This document shows positions 23,967 through 36,612 of a stretch of DNA of 64,000 nt, piece by piece. The DNA lies in contig JAOTOM010004041.1 in assembly GCA_034440615.1 (NCBI GenBank), positions 80,001 through 144,000 of the forward strand, given 5' to 3'. A program made the position numbers and the translations under genes. The notes under the pieces were generated by a model. The model ran no database searches. It saw nothing but the letters and a program-made list of their open reading frames with translations, and had not been told where the DNA came from. The DNA comes from Ashinkailepas kermadecensis. Its lineage: Eukaryota; Arthropoda; Thecostraca; Neolepadidae. Every line of letters starts with the position of its first letter. Position 1 is the first letter of the stretch.

Positions 23967-24660
23967 CAGCGGGTGCCATCGCCACCTTCACGTGCGACCT
24001 TCGTAATCCTCAACATCGCCGGCGCGAATGCCGCAGCCCGCGTCGGCGAACGGACGTTGGTTGCGCCGGCATCACCACGGTGGCGCCAAAATCGCCGACA
24101 ATCGCGCGCCAACGCCGCTCGTGTCGGCCACGGCCACCGGCGGGCCAAGGACACACATCAGCCGCGGCCGAGAGGCGGCCGCCAGACGCCAGCGCAGCGG
24201 CCGCTCCAGAGGCGCTGGCGGTGCCGGCGCGCGCCCGTGCATAGATTAGCGGTGGCGCCCGCCGTGTGCGCGGCAGTTGTCGCCGCACGCGGCCGCGTTC
24301 GTCGCGGCGCGGCGGGGGTGGCCCCGCGCGGCGACCGGCACGCCCCGCGGCGCGTGGCGGGAAATCGGCCGCGTGGCGGGAGGAGCGCCGCGCCGCCGGT
24401 GACGTGGCCGCCGGTCGGCAGCTGATTGGCGGCCGCGGGTCGGTCCGGCGCGTCATGACGCAAGACCGAGAGGAGCGGCATTTGAGAATATGCCTTGGCG
24501 GGGCAGTCAGGAGCGGCGTTTTCTGCGCCGGTTCGGCTCGGACTGGGCTGGAGCAGGAATATGTGGCCGCTGCCGTCTCGCACTCGATGATGAATGTCGT
24601 CTTCATGCCAGTTTCCGTTTCAACCACCGCGAATTCCATCACATTAAAATTCACCTCTTA
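23967..24660. other. GC-rich CpG island-like segment; no exon recognised
   Basis: It is strongly CpG-rich (for example GCGGCCGCTCCAGAGGCGC). Frames are open on both strands simply because stop codons are rare at this composition. It could be a promoter region. Confidence 0.4.
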
Positions 24661-25050
24661 CGTCCATCGTAAATTGAAATAGACCATAAATCATGATCAT
24701 ATCGTATCACACATACCATACGTGAGCGATTTCCACTGAGACGCCTTGATAGTTTATTTGAACGAACATTGCTAGATTTTTCCCTGCTGTATTTTTTCGT
24801 GCCAGCAAGACGAAAGCACGAGTCACTAGACCCTCTCGTGCGCAGCTCCTAATACGGCTGGGAGGGTTTGGTGGTGACAGGCTGGCTAAGGCCGGAGAAT
24901 CGCCGACCGGGCAACCGTGTCGAAGCACTGGCAACACGTCAAATTATTGGCCGACATTCTGCCGTTGAATTGGAATTCCTGCATGGCGTGGTGTCGGCGG
25001 CCTTCGCACAAAGCGATTGGCCTGCTCACGTACGGTGGCCAGCGAACATT
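24661..25050. other. No gene recognised
   Basis: Unique-looking sequence between the GC island and the MITE. Confidence 0.4.
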
Positions 25051-25368
25051 CAGAGGCCAATTTCATCAACATCATAAGCTGTGTATTCACACCAAATTTG
25101 ATGTGAATACACCTTTAGGTAATCTTCAAGTATTACCCCTCACATTTTCCTTATATCAACAAGGTCAACAACCACAATTACATCAGCAAGTCACCGTCAG
25201 CTGACTGCCAGTCAGCTGTTGGTGACTTAGATATGAAATACGATGAAATATAATTAATTGAATAAATCTTATTAAATTAAACATAGTTAAATAAGATTAC
25301 CTAAAGGGGTATTCACACCAAATTCGGTGTGAATAAACAGCTTGTGATGTTAGTGAAATTGGCCTCAG
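25051..25368. mobile_element. MITE with 75-bp terminal inverted repeats
   Basis: The left terminus runs from 25051 (CAGAGGCCAATTTCATCAAC) to about 25126 (TTTAGGTAATCTT). The right terminus, about 25291-25368, is its reverse complement with few mismatches (CTGAGGCCAATTTCACTAAC read inward). Each terminus contains its own palindrome, TATTCACACCAAATTTG and ATGTGAATA. Internally, 25190-25229 forms another hairpin (AGTCACCGTCAGCTGAC / GTCAGCTGTTGGTGACT). No transposase. Flanks show no clear target duplication. Superfamily unassigned. Confidence 0.8.
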
Positions 25369-25369
25369 A

Positions 25370-25740
25370 GCATTAATTCGTCGGGCGGCCGCCCGACGCG
25401 CCGCGCCCGACAAGCGCTCTTCGCCGACGCGGCGGCTGGCACGGGCCGACCGGAGCTGCCGCCGGTCTGTGATTACCCCCCACACGGTGTGGGCCGGCCG
25501 TCGTGCGCGAGCCTTGATCACGGCGGACGTCGCCGCAGCGCCCCCCCGCCGCCGTCACCGCCGCCCCAGCGCGCTGCCAAGCCGAAACAAGGCCCCGCCG
25601 TCCCGCCATCCCGCCATCCCGCCATCCCGCCATCCCGCCATCCCGCCATCCCGCCGCCCGCTGCCGAGACGGCGGGATTGGCCGCCGAGATGGCCGCGTG
25701 TTGAGCGTGTTACGGTGACAGGGCACTAAGTCGGCTCGGG
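25370..25740. other. GC-rich segment with a 9-bp array
   Basis: It is CpG-rich, and 25595-25662 is about seven perfect copies of CCCGCCATC. No exon is recognised. Confidence 0.6.
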
Positions 25741-25834
25741 TGGGGTGCTAAGTGTGTCTTTTGGCGACGGGGCACTTTCCGGGTTCGCTCGGAGCGGTTC
25801 AGGTTTCGGGCAGAGTATTGATTGGGTTCGAACG

Positions 25835-26131
25835 GTGTTGATCGCGGGTTCAGACAGAATGTGGGGGCTGGTTTTCACGACCGAGTGTGAGTGGGTTCGG
25901 ACAGAACCAGATTGCGTGAGCTCGGATGGCCAGATTGAGTGGACTCAGACAGAGGGAGGCTGGACAAGCTCAGACGCCGTCGTCACCCTATGCCGGTTCA
26001 GACAGAATGTGGGGGCTGGTTTTCCGACCGGGGGTGGGGGGGGTTGGAGAGAACCAGGTTGGGGGGGCCGGAGGCCAGATTGAGTGGATTCAGACAGAGG
26101 GAGGCTGGACAAGCTCAGACGCCGTCGTCAC
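25835..26131. repeat. About 145-bp tandem duplication
   Basis: Two near-identical copies share GGCCAGATTGAGTGGA, TCAGACAGAGGGAGGCTGG and ACAAGCTCAGACGCCGTCGT. They start at 25928 and 26073. An earlier partial copy (GTTCAGACAGAATGTGGGGG) is at 25850 and again at 25995. Confidence 0.8.
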
Positions 26132-27281
26132 ACCGCACAGCGAGAGATTGACGTATGCAGCTTTAAGCTTCTCTCCGTGCATAAAGTTGAATATTAGAGT
26201 TACGAGCCGAAGGTCACGGATTGATCTTTGCTTGCACGTCGTCACATGTTCCAGCATTTGTTCCGGGGGAGGGTGATTTCTTAGGCGTGCCGGACCATAA
26301 AGATCATTTGCGCCGCCTTTAAAGCGAGTACGTTTCATACCTGTCTAAGAAAGCGGGTGTTTGCAATCAAGGTACAGGCAAGTGGATATTTACGTTAAGG
26401 GAATTTTTACGTTATAATTTGTGTGAGATTTTGGGTGCTGAAGGCGGGAGCTGGGTTGGGTGGGGGGGGGGGGGGGAGGGGTGGTTAGCCTTGAATTGGG
26501 CTGTCATGAAAACCATACGTCGCACATGAGCCACGAACGTCGAACCATGAAATCCATACCTGCGAGTCCTACGCCAGGCAATTTGCCACGCAAGTGTGAT
26601 GCAGATGATGAGATCGCAATGATGAAATCCCATCACATCGCAAATGTGATGAGATCATTAGCTAAAGTGCAGTGTGCTGTGCTGCTCCAGACCTACAAGA
26701 GTCCAGCAGGTGCTTCAAACGTCCGACCATCCGGCCAATTGCAGCAGAGAAACCACTGTGCTGTGTCTGCCTGCGTCTACGCGCTGAGATTGCATCACAG
26801 GGCGTGACGCAAAACGCTAAATAGCGGCACGCGCTATGATGGTTAGAGCCCCAGAGACAGTCATACGGCGGTGCCGTGACGCAGTCACGCAGAGGTGCCG
26901 TGACGAGGGGCAGGACAAAGAGTTTGGAGGAGTCACGATTGTGGACCCTGAGCACACGGAGCCAGGCACTAACGGGACGGGAGTGGGGGGACGGACGTGC
27001 ACGACAGCCAGTCGGACAGACGTCGGGACAGGAGACGGCGGCGATGCCCCCCCCCTCGCCCCCTATTTCCACTCTCATTTCGTGCACATGGCACGCGACC
27101 CTCTCTCTGCGTGTCCCTCTCTGTCGTCGTACCCGCGGGGCGGCGGTTGTTTCTGGGCTGCCTGGGCCTGCAAGCAAGCCGACGCGGAGGGCCACCACCA
27201 GCCGACGCTGGGCAACCGAAAGGCAGAGAATGAACAAGGCACGCAGGCGATTTGTCTTCGGACTTCCCCTGTGCGGCTTGA
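26132..27281. other. No gene recognised; long open frames in GC-rich DNA
   Basis: 26461-26478 is a G homopolymer run. A 255-codon minus-strand frame (26662-27429) and overlapping plus-strand frames are open, but none has a recognisable domain and composition explains them. Not called as genes. Confidence 0.35.
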
Positions 27282-27839
27282 TTATACCTCGGGGATTATC
27301 AATCCGCAGCCGGAAATTGCGAATGCTTTTTGTCTCCAGTTTTCCGCAACTGCACTCGCGGGGCAATTGTAATGTAATCGTGTAATCGTGGCAATTGTGA
27401 TCGTGGGACGAGCGACACCAGGCTGCCATCTAGGCCCAGTCGGAGTGCTGTTTGGAAGCGATGCATGTACTTCAGAAATGATGACGTTCAAGGGTCCCGC
27501 ACCATCGACGACTTTCTGCTGTATTTCCTCGTATCCCAAGTGTCCCAATACATCGTCCCGATGCTCGGTAGCAGCCATATGGACGATGATAGAGGTGATT
27601 TCACACATCTCGGCGACGGTGCGGTACGCGCCTAGGCTAGGGCCAAAAAGAAACTGTGATGAGTTGCAAAAGAGCAGATGGTCCGCTGTCAAACTTTTTT
27701 CAACCGAAGCAAATTTGGTCACAAATGTGTATGATTTTAAAACTGAGCTTGATGCAGTGGAGGTGGTGAGCAGGGACTTTATGTAATACTTTATGTGTGA
27801 ACACTTTATGTACCTGTGGTGTTGCCAATTCAACACCAA
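27282..27839 (-). CDS. Unidentified coding-looking open frame
   Basis: A non-repetitive minus-strand frame stays open for 185 codons with a normal amino-acid mix, in contrast to the repeat-driven frames elsewhere. The segment with the most protein-like character runs from about 27640 down to 27400 and includes YRTVAEMCEITSIIVHMAAT and KVVDGAGPLNVIISE. Just upstream of it on the same strand is a polypyrimidine-AG stretch (TTTCTTTTTGGCCCTAG, about 27652-27636) that could be a splice acceptor. No family, signal peptide or membrane segment is recognised, and no clear donor was found. It may be an exon, a decayed transposable-element coding segment, or chance; a plus-strand frame also overlaps. 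Confidence 0.25.
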   Translation of the reverse strand: MVLNWQHHRYIKCSHIKYYIKSLLTTSTASSSVLKSYTFVTKFASVEKSLTADHLLFCNSSQFLFGPSLGAYRTVAEMCEITSIIVHMAATEHRDDVLGHLGYEEIQQKVVDGAGPLNVIISEVHASLPNSTPTGPRWQPGVARPTITIATITRLHYNCPASAVAENWRQKAFAISGCGLIIPEV

Positions 27840-29600
27840 GAATTTGCACGCTTAGAATTAGGCCTATAAATGGAAATGCATGGAAAGAATGAACTCAGCA
27901 TTCGGTTTGGCAACACCAATAATTTTGTGAGGTCCCCATCTATGGTGCTGAGGTTATAACTATTGCACACTGCTATAGGAGGAAGAGATGGCACTTCTTG
28001 ACTCAGAAGAGTTGGCACAGTCCATATAGGTTCCGTAACTTATAACCTTTTTATGGGAAACATGCAATAGAATAACCTGTTACGCAAAACCGTACCTTAC
28101 TGAGACTAAAAAGCGCTGTCCTCGCGCTGAGTTGCTGTAGCCGGTTTTCGCTTTGCTGGTTACAGCCGAGTCAGCTTCTGCACAGGCATCACCACGAACC
28201 CACTTTGCTCGGGGATGCGCTTAACAATTTGACATTGGTATCAGAAAGGTGTTCTTCTCTTGAGGCTACAGTGAATGCGTGCTCACTTTGATCACTGCAC
28301 ACCGGAAGTGAACTTAGGGATGCTTTACGTGCTCTGAAATTCACCAAAAGTGACCGGCGAAGCGCAACTGGCGGACGGCGAGACACCGAACAGAAACGGC
28401 CGTGGTCAGCAAATTGACATTTGACAGTCATGCATTCCACGATTGGTGTTCCGCATTGAAGGATGCGCGTGCACAATGCACTCCGGGCCAGAGTTTGTGA
28501 TGACGTCACATGGCGATGGAGTTCCGATACTGATGGGTCGGGGCTAGCTGAGAGTGGACAACGCCCGGTGTCATTCAAATTGGGAGGAAGGTCGCCGATT
28601 CGGCTGACCGGTGTGTGGAGGACATGAAACACATTCCGGGTCAAGGCTATGTGGAGTCCGAGGACTACGGATGTTTTCACGGGAACCGAGGATCACATGT
28701 GTTCATAATTCTTACATGATTGCTACTCTTCCGATGCGTTTCCGGTGGATGCCAATTAATGATTACCAGCGCTATATCTCAGTTGGTATAATTTTTGCCG
28801 GTATTCGCCTATCAGGCCTATCAAGGAAAGGTTCGAGTCACCATACATGCTCGTGTTGTTACCCTTCACCCAGCTGGGGATCAACCCACGCCACCACGCC
28901 TCACCTTCCGGCTCTGCCGGCTGTCACTGCAGCCGTTGTCGGCTTGTCGTGAACTTGTCGAGGCGCGGGGATCTAACGTCTAACTGCACAGACGGTTTAG
29001 ACACCGCTATCGCACGATAAGGACTGTCCGCGCTGCGACAAGGGATCGACCAGCTAATATCCAATAGCCAAACCTATAGCCAATAGCCAAACTGATTAGA
29101 ATGTAGTAGGACAGCATGACTAGGGCGGTCTGACAGCAATGAAGTGAGGTTTTGATTGAAGCTTCGCCAAGCAACGTCACGAACGTGTCAGCAGTGTGGC
29201 GGTGGCGGAACACCTGCATCTGCAGAACATCTGCGGATGTCGGAGCATCTGCGGCACCGCCCGGTTGGAGGTACGCCAGTTGAACTGAAATCTCCGCACT
29301 GGGCAGCCGGTTGATATTCTACACAACGGCCTCGGCTTAACATGGATCCAAGCAGTTGCCCGGATAAATATTCAGAGAATATCATTGAAAACAAAGCGGT
29401 CGGTCCGCCGTTCCTGAACAGTTCAATAGCGCGGTCTTGGAACTGGTGTGACCAGAAAGCGTGCGTTGGCACGCTATCTATTCTTTGGCAAGGAAAAGAC
29501 ACGCTCTGAAATCACGCACACATACGGGGAAGAGCGACGACCCCAGACCTGTTCGAGTCCGAAGGAACGAGGAAATTAAGAAGCAGCGCAGCAGGGTGCA
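27840..29600. other. No gene recognised
   Basis: Unique-looking sequence. A duplicated AGCCAATAGCC-type octamer pair lies at about 29060-29090. Confidence 0.4.
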
Positions 29601-29609
29601 AGTTGCGCG

Positions 29610-30310
29610 GACAGGCATGACAGGCATGACAGACATGCATGACAGGCATGACAGACAGGCATGCGCGGACAGGCGGACGATTCACGACGCCCTGAACCGC
29701 CTGATGGCATCTGTCGCACACAGGCTGACAGACGTGGCATGTCTGGAAGGGCGTGCAGATGTCAGCCTGACAGGATCTGCTGAACGCAGGCTATCAGCCG
29801 TGACATGTCTGGATGGCTTACCGGAGGCAGGCTGACCTGGACAAGCGGGCACAGGCTGACGTTTGCATCATGTCTGGACGGCGTACAGGAGACGGGCTGA
29901 CAGGAGACAGGCTGACAGGAGACAGGCTGACAGGAGACAGGCTGACAGGAGACAGGCTGACAGGAGACAGGCTGACAGGAGACAGGCTGACATGAGACAG
30001 ACTGATGAGGGCAAGCTGACATGAGACAGGCTGATAGGAGACAGGCTGACAGGAAGAGGCGGACCAGGTTGGCAGGGACAGGCGGATGCAGGCTCTCAGG
30101 CGTGACATGCCTGTACGGCGTACAGGAGGCTAGCTGACAGGGACAGGCTGACACAGGCTGACGGGTGAGACATGTCTGGATGGCGTACAGGAGACAAGCT
30201 GATAGAAACAGGCTGACGGGTGAGATATGTCTGGATGGAATACGGGACCAGGCTGATCGGGACAGGTGCACACAGGCTGACACGTGTGGCATGCCTGGAT
30301 AGGCGGATAG
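29610..30310. repeat. 15-bp minisatellite with degenerate borders
   Basis: A clean core of about 11 copies of AGGAGACAGGCTGAC lies at 29886-30060. Outside it, GACAGGCTGAC and GACAGGCATGAC motifs are spread from 29610 to 30310. The repetitive frames with Leu-Ser-Pro-Val patterns are artefacts. Confidence 0.88.
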
Positions 30311-30597
30311 GGTCGCCGCGGGTGAAATTAGTCTGAAGCCGAGAATGAAAAATGAACCGGAAGTGGCCGAGCAGTTCCCTGCGTGCAAATGACAAGCGTC
30401 CGAGTCACGGCAAGACGGCAAGAGGTGGGGCTGGGACGGTGGCCATACGGCGCAGACGAGCAGGTGATCATATAGTGTTCGCGAGTCCTGTCGGGTGTCA
30501 CGACTGATCCTCGACAGTTGTGGAAATTCTCTGCGACATTAAGCCGCGGGAGCCTTGCGCGCAAGTTCAGCGGGTAATCCGGGAGGCTTTGCCGCCA

Positions 30598-31240
30598 CCG
30601 CTGACACACACAACACCCACGACTCCCACGACTCCCACGACTCCCACGACTCCCACGACTCCCACGACTCCCACGATGCCCATGACTCTCATGACTCCCA
30701 CGACTCCCACGACTCCCACGACTCCCACGACTCCCACGACTCCCACGACTCCCACGACTCCCACGACTCTCACGACTCCCACGACTCCCACGATTCCAAC
30801 AACCCCTACGACTCCCACGACTCCCACGACTCCCACGACTCCCACGACTCCCACGACTCACGATTCCCATGACTATCATGACTCTCATGACTCCCACGAA
30901 TCCCACGACTCCCACGACTCTCACGACTCTCACGACTCTCACGACGCTCACTACTCTCACTACTCTCACGACTCTCACGACTCTCACGACTCCAACGATA
31001 CACACGACTCCCACGACTCCCACGACTCCCACGACTCTCATGACTCATGCCGTTCACGACTCCCACGACTCCCACGACTCCCACGACTCCCACGACTCTC
31101 ACGACTCTCACGACTCTCACGACTCTCACGACTCCCACGACTCCAACGACTCTCACGACTCCCACGATTCTCACGACTCCCACGCCTCTCACGACTCTCA
31201 CGCCTTCCACGACTCCGACTCCCACGACTCCCACAATGGC
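30598..31240. repeat. 9-bp minisatellite, about 70 copies
   Basis: Unit CCCACGACT with frequent variants (CTCACGACT, CCCATGACT). The His-Asp-Ser and Thr-Pro-Thr frames on the plus strand and Gly-Val-Val/Arg-Gly-Ser frames on the minus strand come from this 9-bp period. Confidence 0.93.
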
Positions 31241-31456
31241 CTGTGTCATTGTGGGCGTCGTGGCAAGGGCATGATTCAAAAGTAAGTCATAGCACTTAAC
31301 TTTAAATGATGGGGTACTATCGAGTGTCATCCTGGCCTGAAAATGATAATGGGGATGGCTTGCGTTAAGCTTGAATCATTCTGGAGCTTCCCGATCGGGA
31401 GTTGGGTTGAGTGTCCTCCCGATGCAACAAAATTACGCTTAGCATGGACTCTGGTT

Positions 31457-31592
31457 CCACTGAGCTTCCACAGAGCTTCTACAGAGCTTCCACAGAGCTT
31501 CCACAGAGCTTCCACAGAGCTTCCACAGAGCTTCCACAGAGCTTCCACAGAGCTTCCACAGAGCTTCCACAGAGCTTCCACTGAGCTTCTCG
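31457..31592. repeat. 11-bp minisatellite, about 12 copies
   Basis: Unit AGCTTCCACAG, nearly perfect, with CTGAGCTTC variants at both ends. Confidence 0.92.
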
Positions 31593-33160
31593 AGGAACGA
31601 TTCGATTGCAGTGTCCTAAAAAGAGAGACTTGGCGTCAAGCCTGCTGAATAGGTGACCGACATCGCTGTTATTTCCTCAGATTAGTCTCCCAATGGTGCC
31701 TGGTTCTCAAATTCGAATAGAAATTGATGTTCAAGAGAAGATTAACACCATGCATGATGTGCACCATTCCCATTCCATGTGGATGTGCTTGCTGCTCAGC
31801 TTTTTGAAGCCTTCATTTCCCTTGCAAATTCTCCGAAATGTTTTGACAAAGCTATCAGATTGCAAGCATTGCAAGACAATAAAGTGGACTACAAAATAAA
31901 TAATTTATCTTAATGTATGTGTTTGTGTGCATGCGTGCAGGCATGTTTGTATGTATCTATGTACGCATGTATGCATGAATACATGCATGTATGTATCTGA
32001 GCTGATGGGGGAATTCATCCATGAAGGCACAAGGATGTATAGATAAGGATGATTTCGTAATGCTTACCATGACATTCATCATTTATCATGACATTTAACG
32101 TCTTTTATTTATGAGGGCATCCTTTCCTAAGTGAACGTGTGTTCTCGATCATGCTCATGTTCGGCTGACTCATGTTCTACTTAGGCTCACGTGAGCCTGA
32201 CTGAGATCCACACACGACATGCGCTGCAGCATCACCTGCACAACCAACGCAAGCGTTGACCGGTTGAGCTCCAACCATTACGAACTAGAAACCACATGCG
32301 TCCTGGGAACAGGCTGTCGTCTCGAACTATGACCTTCGCATTTCTGCTCGCCGTTTTGATCACGTTACCGGATAATCCGCCAGAAGTGACCTCAAATTGC
32401 TTCATCTCATGCGGGATATCGCGCCATCCGCGAGCATCCGACCAGGCGTCCATCTGTCCGGACGACCTGCGGGATGTCCACTTCTGCGAGCTGACCTCGG
32501 CTGACCTCGGCTGACCTCGGCTGACAGTGCTCGGTCGCACCACCGGCAGAGAGCAATACATGCTGAGACTTGTCGCTGACTACAACCAGGCGACAAGTTT
32601 TGTGGCATAAGCGAATGTTGTAAGCGGCTAAAATGTGGCCTGCTTGCAAGCGGTTGGTGGGCGGATTTTTTTCAAAGTTTCATAAGTTTCAAAGTTTCAA
32701 AGTTTCATAGTGCCCTTTACATGAATCAATCGACCTAAAGCCTCTCGACCCGAAGTCCGAGGCGTCGCTCTGCCGCCGGGCGTCACAATTTCCAGCTGAC
32801 CAGTCCTCGAGAGAACTGAATTTGTCGCCACAGTGACAACAGATTGTCGCCAACACCGACTACTACGTTGCCGAAAAAAGAGAGAAATATCTGAACACGA
32901 GTCGCCGACCGCGTCGCCCGAGAGAGTCCGCGACACTCTCGGCTTCTGAACAGCGACACCGTGAGGCGCGAGGCCCGCCGGCCGTTGTTTTTTAAGCCGA
33001 ACGCGCCGCAACACAAACAGTCGAACACAATTGGAATTGGTCCCCAGGCGTCGGACTCGCAAGGCCGTCCATTCTGGCAATCGGCTGTTTGTTGTGGCGC
33101 GCCGCTGCGATCCACACTGATTGGACGCCCACGTCACTGAGAGCGTTTGTGGCGGTGCTG
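31593..33160. other. No gene recognised; small simple repeats
   Basis: 31915-32000 is a degenerate GTATGCAT/GTATGTAT tract. 32494-32524 has three CTGACCTCGG copies. 32676-32710 has GTTTCAAA copies. The remainder is unique-looking. Confidence 0.45.
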
Positions 33161-33164
33161 CGTG

Positions 33165-33435
33165 TGTCTGGCTGGGTTACGTACGCCCGTGGCTGGGCTA
33201 CGTACGCCGGTGGCTGGACTACGTACGCCCGTGGCTGGATTACGTACGCTCGTAGCTGGGTTACGTACGCCCGTGGCTGGGTTACGTACGCCCGTGGCTG
33301 GGTTACGTACGTCCGTGGCTGGGTTACGTATGCCCGTGGCTGGATTACGTACGTCCGTGGCTGGATTACGTACGTCCGTGGCTGGATTACGTACGTCTGT
33401 GTCTGGGTTACGTACGTCCGTGGCTGCACTACACA
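33165..33435. repeat. 21-bp minisatellite, about 13 copies
   Basis: Unit GCTGGGTTACGTACGCCCGT plus G. Each unit contains the palindrome TACGTA within GTTACGTACG. Repetitive frames on both strands follow the 7-residue period. Confidence 0.92.
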
Positions 33436-33587
33436 CACGCGCGCGTTTGGCTTGAGCGGGCATCTTGTGAATCATTCAAGTCGTTGTGCAGATCTGCCTG
33501 GCGCCCTGTCTGATCGTTGCGATATGGTGCAGGCGTGCGTGTGACTCAGTTACCCGACTAACGGCTCCATCAGCGGTCAAATGTCAG

Positions 33588-33760
33588 GGGGTCGTCGCTA
33601 GCTCAGCGGTTAACCGGAGCGGCTGGGAGACCGGAGCTGCGGACTTCGACTCCCGACGGCGCCGCCCGCCTTTCCTGGCAGGATGGGAGGCAGGCGACGC
33701 CGTATTGTCTCGGCTGCTTAGTGCGTCGCAGAGCCACGAACAACAACAGTTCAATGTCAC
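33588..33760 (+). mobile_element. tRNA-derived SINE or tRNA-like element
   Basis: Box A TAGCTCAGCGG at 33599-33609 and box B ACTTCGACTCC at 33643-33653 have tRNA spacing. The 7-base anticodon-loop position would read CTGGGAG (anticodon GGG). A non-tRNA body follows and runs into AACAACAACA at about 33740. Stem pairing is poor, so it is not called a functional tRNA. No target duplication was found. Confidence 0.5.
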
Positions 33761-33769
33761 GAGCCGCAT

Positions 33770-33998
33770 GTGGTAGCGATCTGCTGACGACCTGACACAG
33801 CAGACGAGATCCTCCTGGTCTTCTGCACATGGTGACGATCTGCTGACGACATGACACAGCAGACGAGATCATTATGATCTTTACACATGGTGACGATCTG
33901 CTGACGACATGGCACAGCAGACCAGACCCTCCTGGTCTTCTGCACATGGTGACGATCTGCTGACGACCTGACCCAGCAGACGAGACCCTCCTGGCCTT
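33770..33998. repeat. About 60-bp minisatellite, 4 copies
   Basis: Copies share ACATGGTGACGATCTGCTGA, CGACATGACACAGCAGAC, then GAGATCCTCCTGGTCTTCTG with one variant (ATTATGATCTTTAC). Confidence 0.87.
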
Positions 33999-33999
33999 C

Positions 34000-36360
34000 G
34001 CACGACGTTGCCGAGCGGCCGTCTAGCCGGCTGTGACCCAGGGCGGCACTCCACCGCGCAATGGCGGAATGGTCGGCATTGATAGCGCCTCGGGGCCGCC
34101 AGATCGCACGGCACCGCTCGTATTGAATGGGTGTCGTCGGGTGCCCGCCCCGCGGGTGTCGAACGCGCCGCCGCCTTCGTAGCTCTTCTGATAGCGTGCC
34201 CTGTCACCGAGACTAGATGGGGCCAATTTCCGCGGCGGCCGCCTATATTTGGCCCGCATGAGCGATCAGAGACCGGGGTCGGGACGTCTCATCGGCTCGA
34301 TCCATAAGCTCGAGCGGGGATGGGGAGGTAGTACTCGGAGGCATTCTTTAACGTCTCAATGCTTCGTTATTGTTCTTCTCAAGAGTGTAATGCAATATGT
34401 ATTCACGTGTGTGTGGAAAGCTTTGCATTGGATCAGCTTTGTGGTGGAGTTATACTCCAACTTGAGGTATACCTATCTCCTTCGGTTCGCTTTTGACCGA
34501 AGCCAGAGCTAGTAACCGACAGCAAAAGCTTGTCGCGACTCCCACAGTCACGATGGCACGTCTGCGCATCTATCCTCCCGTGGCGCGCGGGCCATTTCCT
34601 CATCTTGTCGTCGTGACGGTCACCGATTCAGGGAATGGGACGACATCCTCTGCTGCTGGCCATTGCTGATCCTGGGAATGGGCGACACCCCGGCTGCTGC
34701 TGCTGCTGTGGCATGCTCAGGGAGGAGTGCAAGAGCAAACACAGCCGGCGCCCGAAACGCCGCCTCGCAGATATGGCACACCGAACAATTTGGCGCATCG
34801 CTGCGTTAATCCGACTGTCGGACAAACACAACTCGTTCGTTGCAGTTAAGCTTTAAAACAGCGTACTGTATGTGGCAAAGAGAAAGAAACCGTTGATGAG
34901 CTTAAGTCGGGAGAATACGCGAGCCCAACTTATGATCTGCCTTGGGCTACTCACCTGACAATGTGGCTGGTGCGTTGGCGGCGATACAATCGACGAAGAC
35001 ATGCCATACATCACTACCTACCGTGTCGCCATATCGTGTACATCATTTACCACGCCTGCTGTGCCCCTGACAGGCGTTCATATGTCTCGGCCTATGACCG
35101 TTTGGTGAGGTTTTTCTTCTTCCAAATTCGGACAGAGTGAGTGAACGAGCGGCGGCAGCGAACGACCGCCGCCCAGGGCCTCGCGAGAACCACAGCCTAG
35201 ACGAGACCGATTCCGCCGCGATCTGGCCTGTCTGCATGGGTTTAAACTATTTATCGTGATTCAGGGCACTGGCTATGTGAAGCTATTTGTCAAAAGAATT
35301 GTACATTAATGCATTGCTTAGGCCATGTTAGAATGCACCAAAGGTTCAGGTTTCTGAGACATCAGGTAAAATATCCAAGTTGTGTAGGGCCTAGATTCTT
35401 TAATTGGATCAGTTTGAAGCCAACATTGCATGCGAATGTACACCACGGTATTCTCCGCACGAAAGATATTCTACTAAAAGTAGAGCATTAAGGAAATCAG
35501 CGAGGAAGACTGAATCAGGAGATGAACGATCGTCACAAGCCCAATAAGAACAACTCTGCCACGATCCCACCAATCACGTGAGCACGTGCAATTGACCGAC
35601 TAGGGACACCTGAGTTTTCCAGCAACTTTATTAATCCTATCCTAGCCTCTCACGTTTTTTGGAGGTGGGATTTCCCTGCAAATCAAATGACACCCATCAT
35701 GATGCGGTCCCCCAATTACGTGACCATTTGGAATTCAGCTACTATGGCACCTTCGTTTTTCATCAACTACAAAAACAAGCCGGGAAGAATGAGTCCTGGG
35801 GATGGTCGCTACAAGCCAGATGTGAACAACGCTAACTACAGGACCAGCGACCGGTTGAAGAGAATCGGAGCCTCCGCCCACCTAGCGGCAAGGCGTGCGG
35901 AAGAACGGTGTCTCTCCAACCTCCAGGCATGCAGATCAAACAATTTGACAGACAAATCTTGAGACGCTTACTCGCGACCGTATGCATCGTGCTTTGCATC
36001 GTCTTGGCATGTGCCGTAAAAACATGCACATTTTAAGTCTAATTGTCAAATTTTAATTCTTGAGGTTGGTAGAGTTTTGAGGCGGAAAATCCACGCTTTG
36101 TCTTGGATATCCTCATGAATTGGGTATCTAAGCTCCCAGCTCTAAGAACATTGGAGGAAAGGGGATAATTGAACATTATGGGAGCAATACTCACGCAAGG
36201 TACATGCAGCGTCACTTCATATTCCACTGCACTTTTGGGGGAGAAGTCAAAACAAGAGTCGGGAATGGCAAGGCTCAAATCCATTCCCCGACGGGTATGT
36301 TGTGTATGTAGCCAGGCGCTCAAATAAAATTTTGCCAAGTGGTTAAGAATGTTATTTGTG
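34000..36360. other. No gene recognised
   Basis: 34000-34330 and 34560-34800 are moderately GC-rich. 34693-34706 holds a short GCT run. No splice-bounded coding segment or element end is convincing. Confidence 0.4.
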
Positions 36361-36459
36361 CGTTAGTGTGTGTGTGTGCTTTTTGTGAGACTGGGTCTTA
36401 TATGAATACAACTGAGCGGTTTTGAGTGGTAAAGGTGCTGCACACCCGCACATACATAT

Positions 36460-36463
36460 ACAT

Positions 36464-36529
<66 letters not shown>

Positions 36530-36568
36530 GTATATATATGTATATATATGTATGTATATATATCTATA

Positions 36569-36612
<44 letters not shown>
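36460..36612. repeat. (TA)n microsatellite with TATG interruptions
   Basis: Pure TA from about 36467 to 36523, then TATG/TATC-interrupted TA to 36612. A short (GT)n tract precedes it at 36364-36377. Confidence 0.95.
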
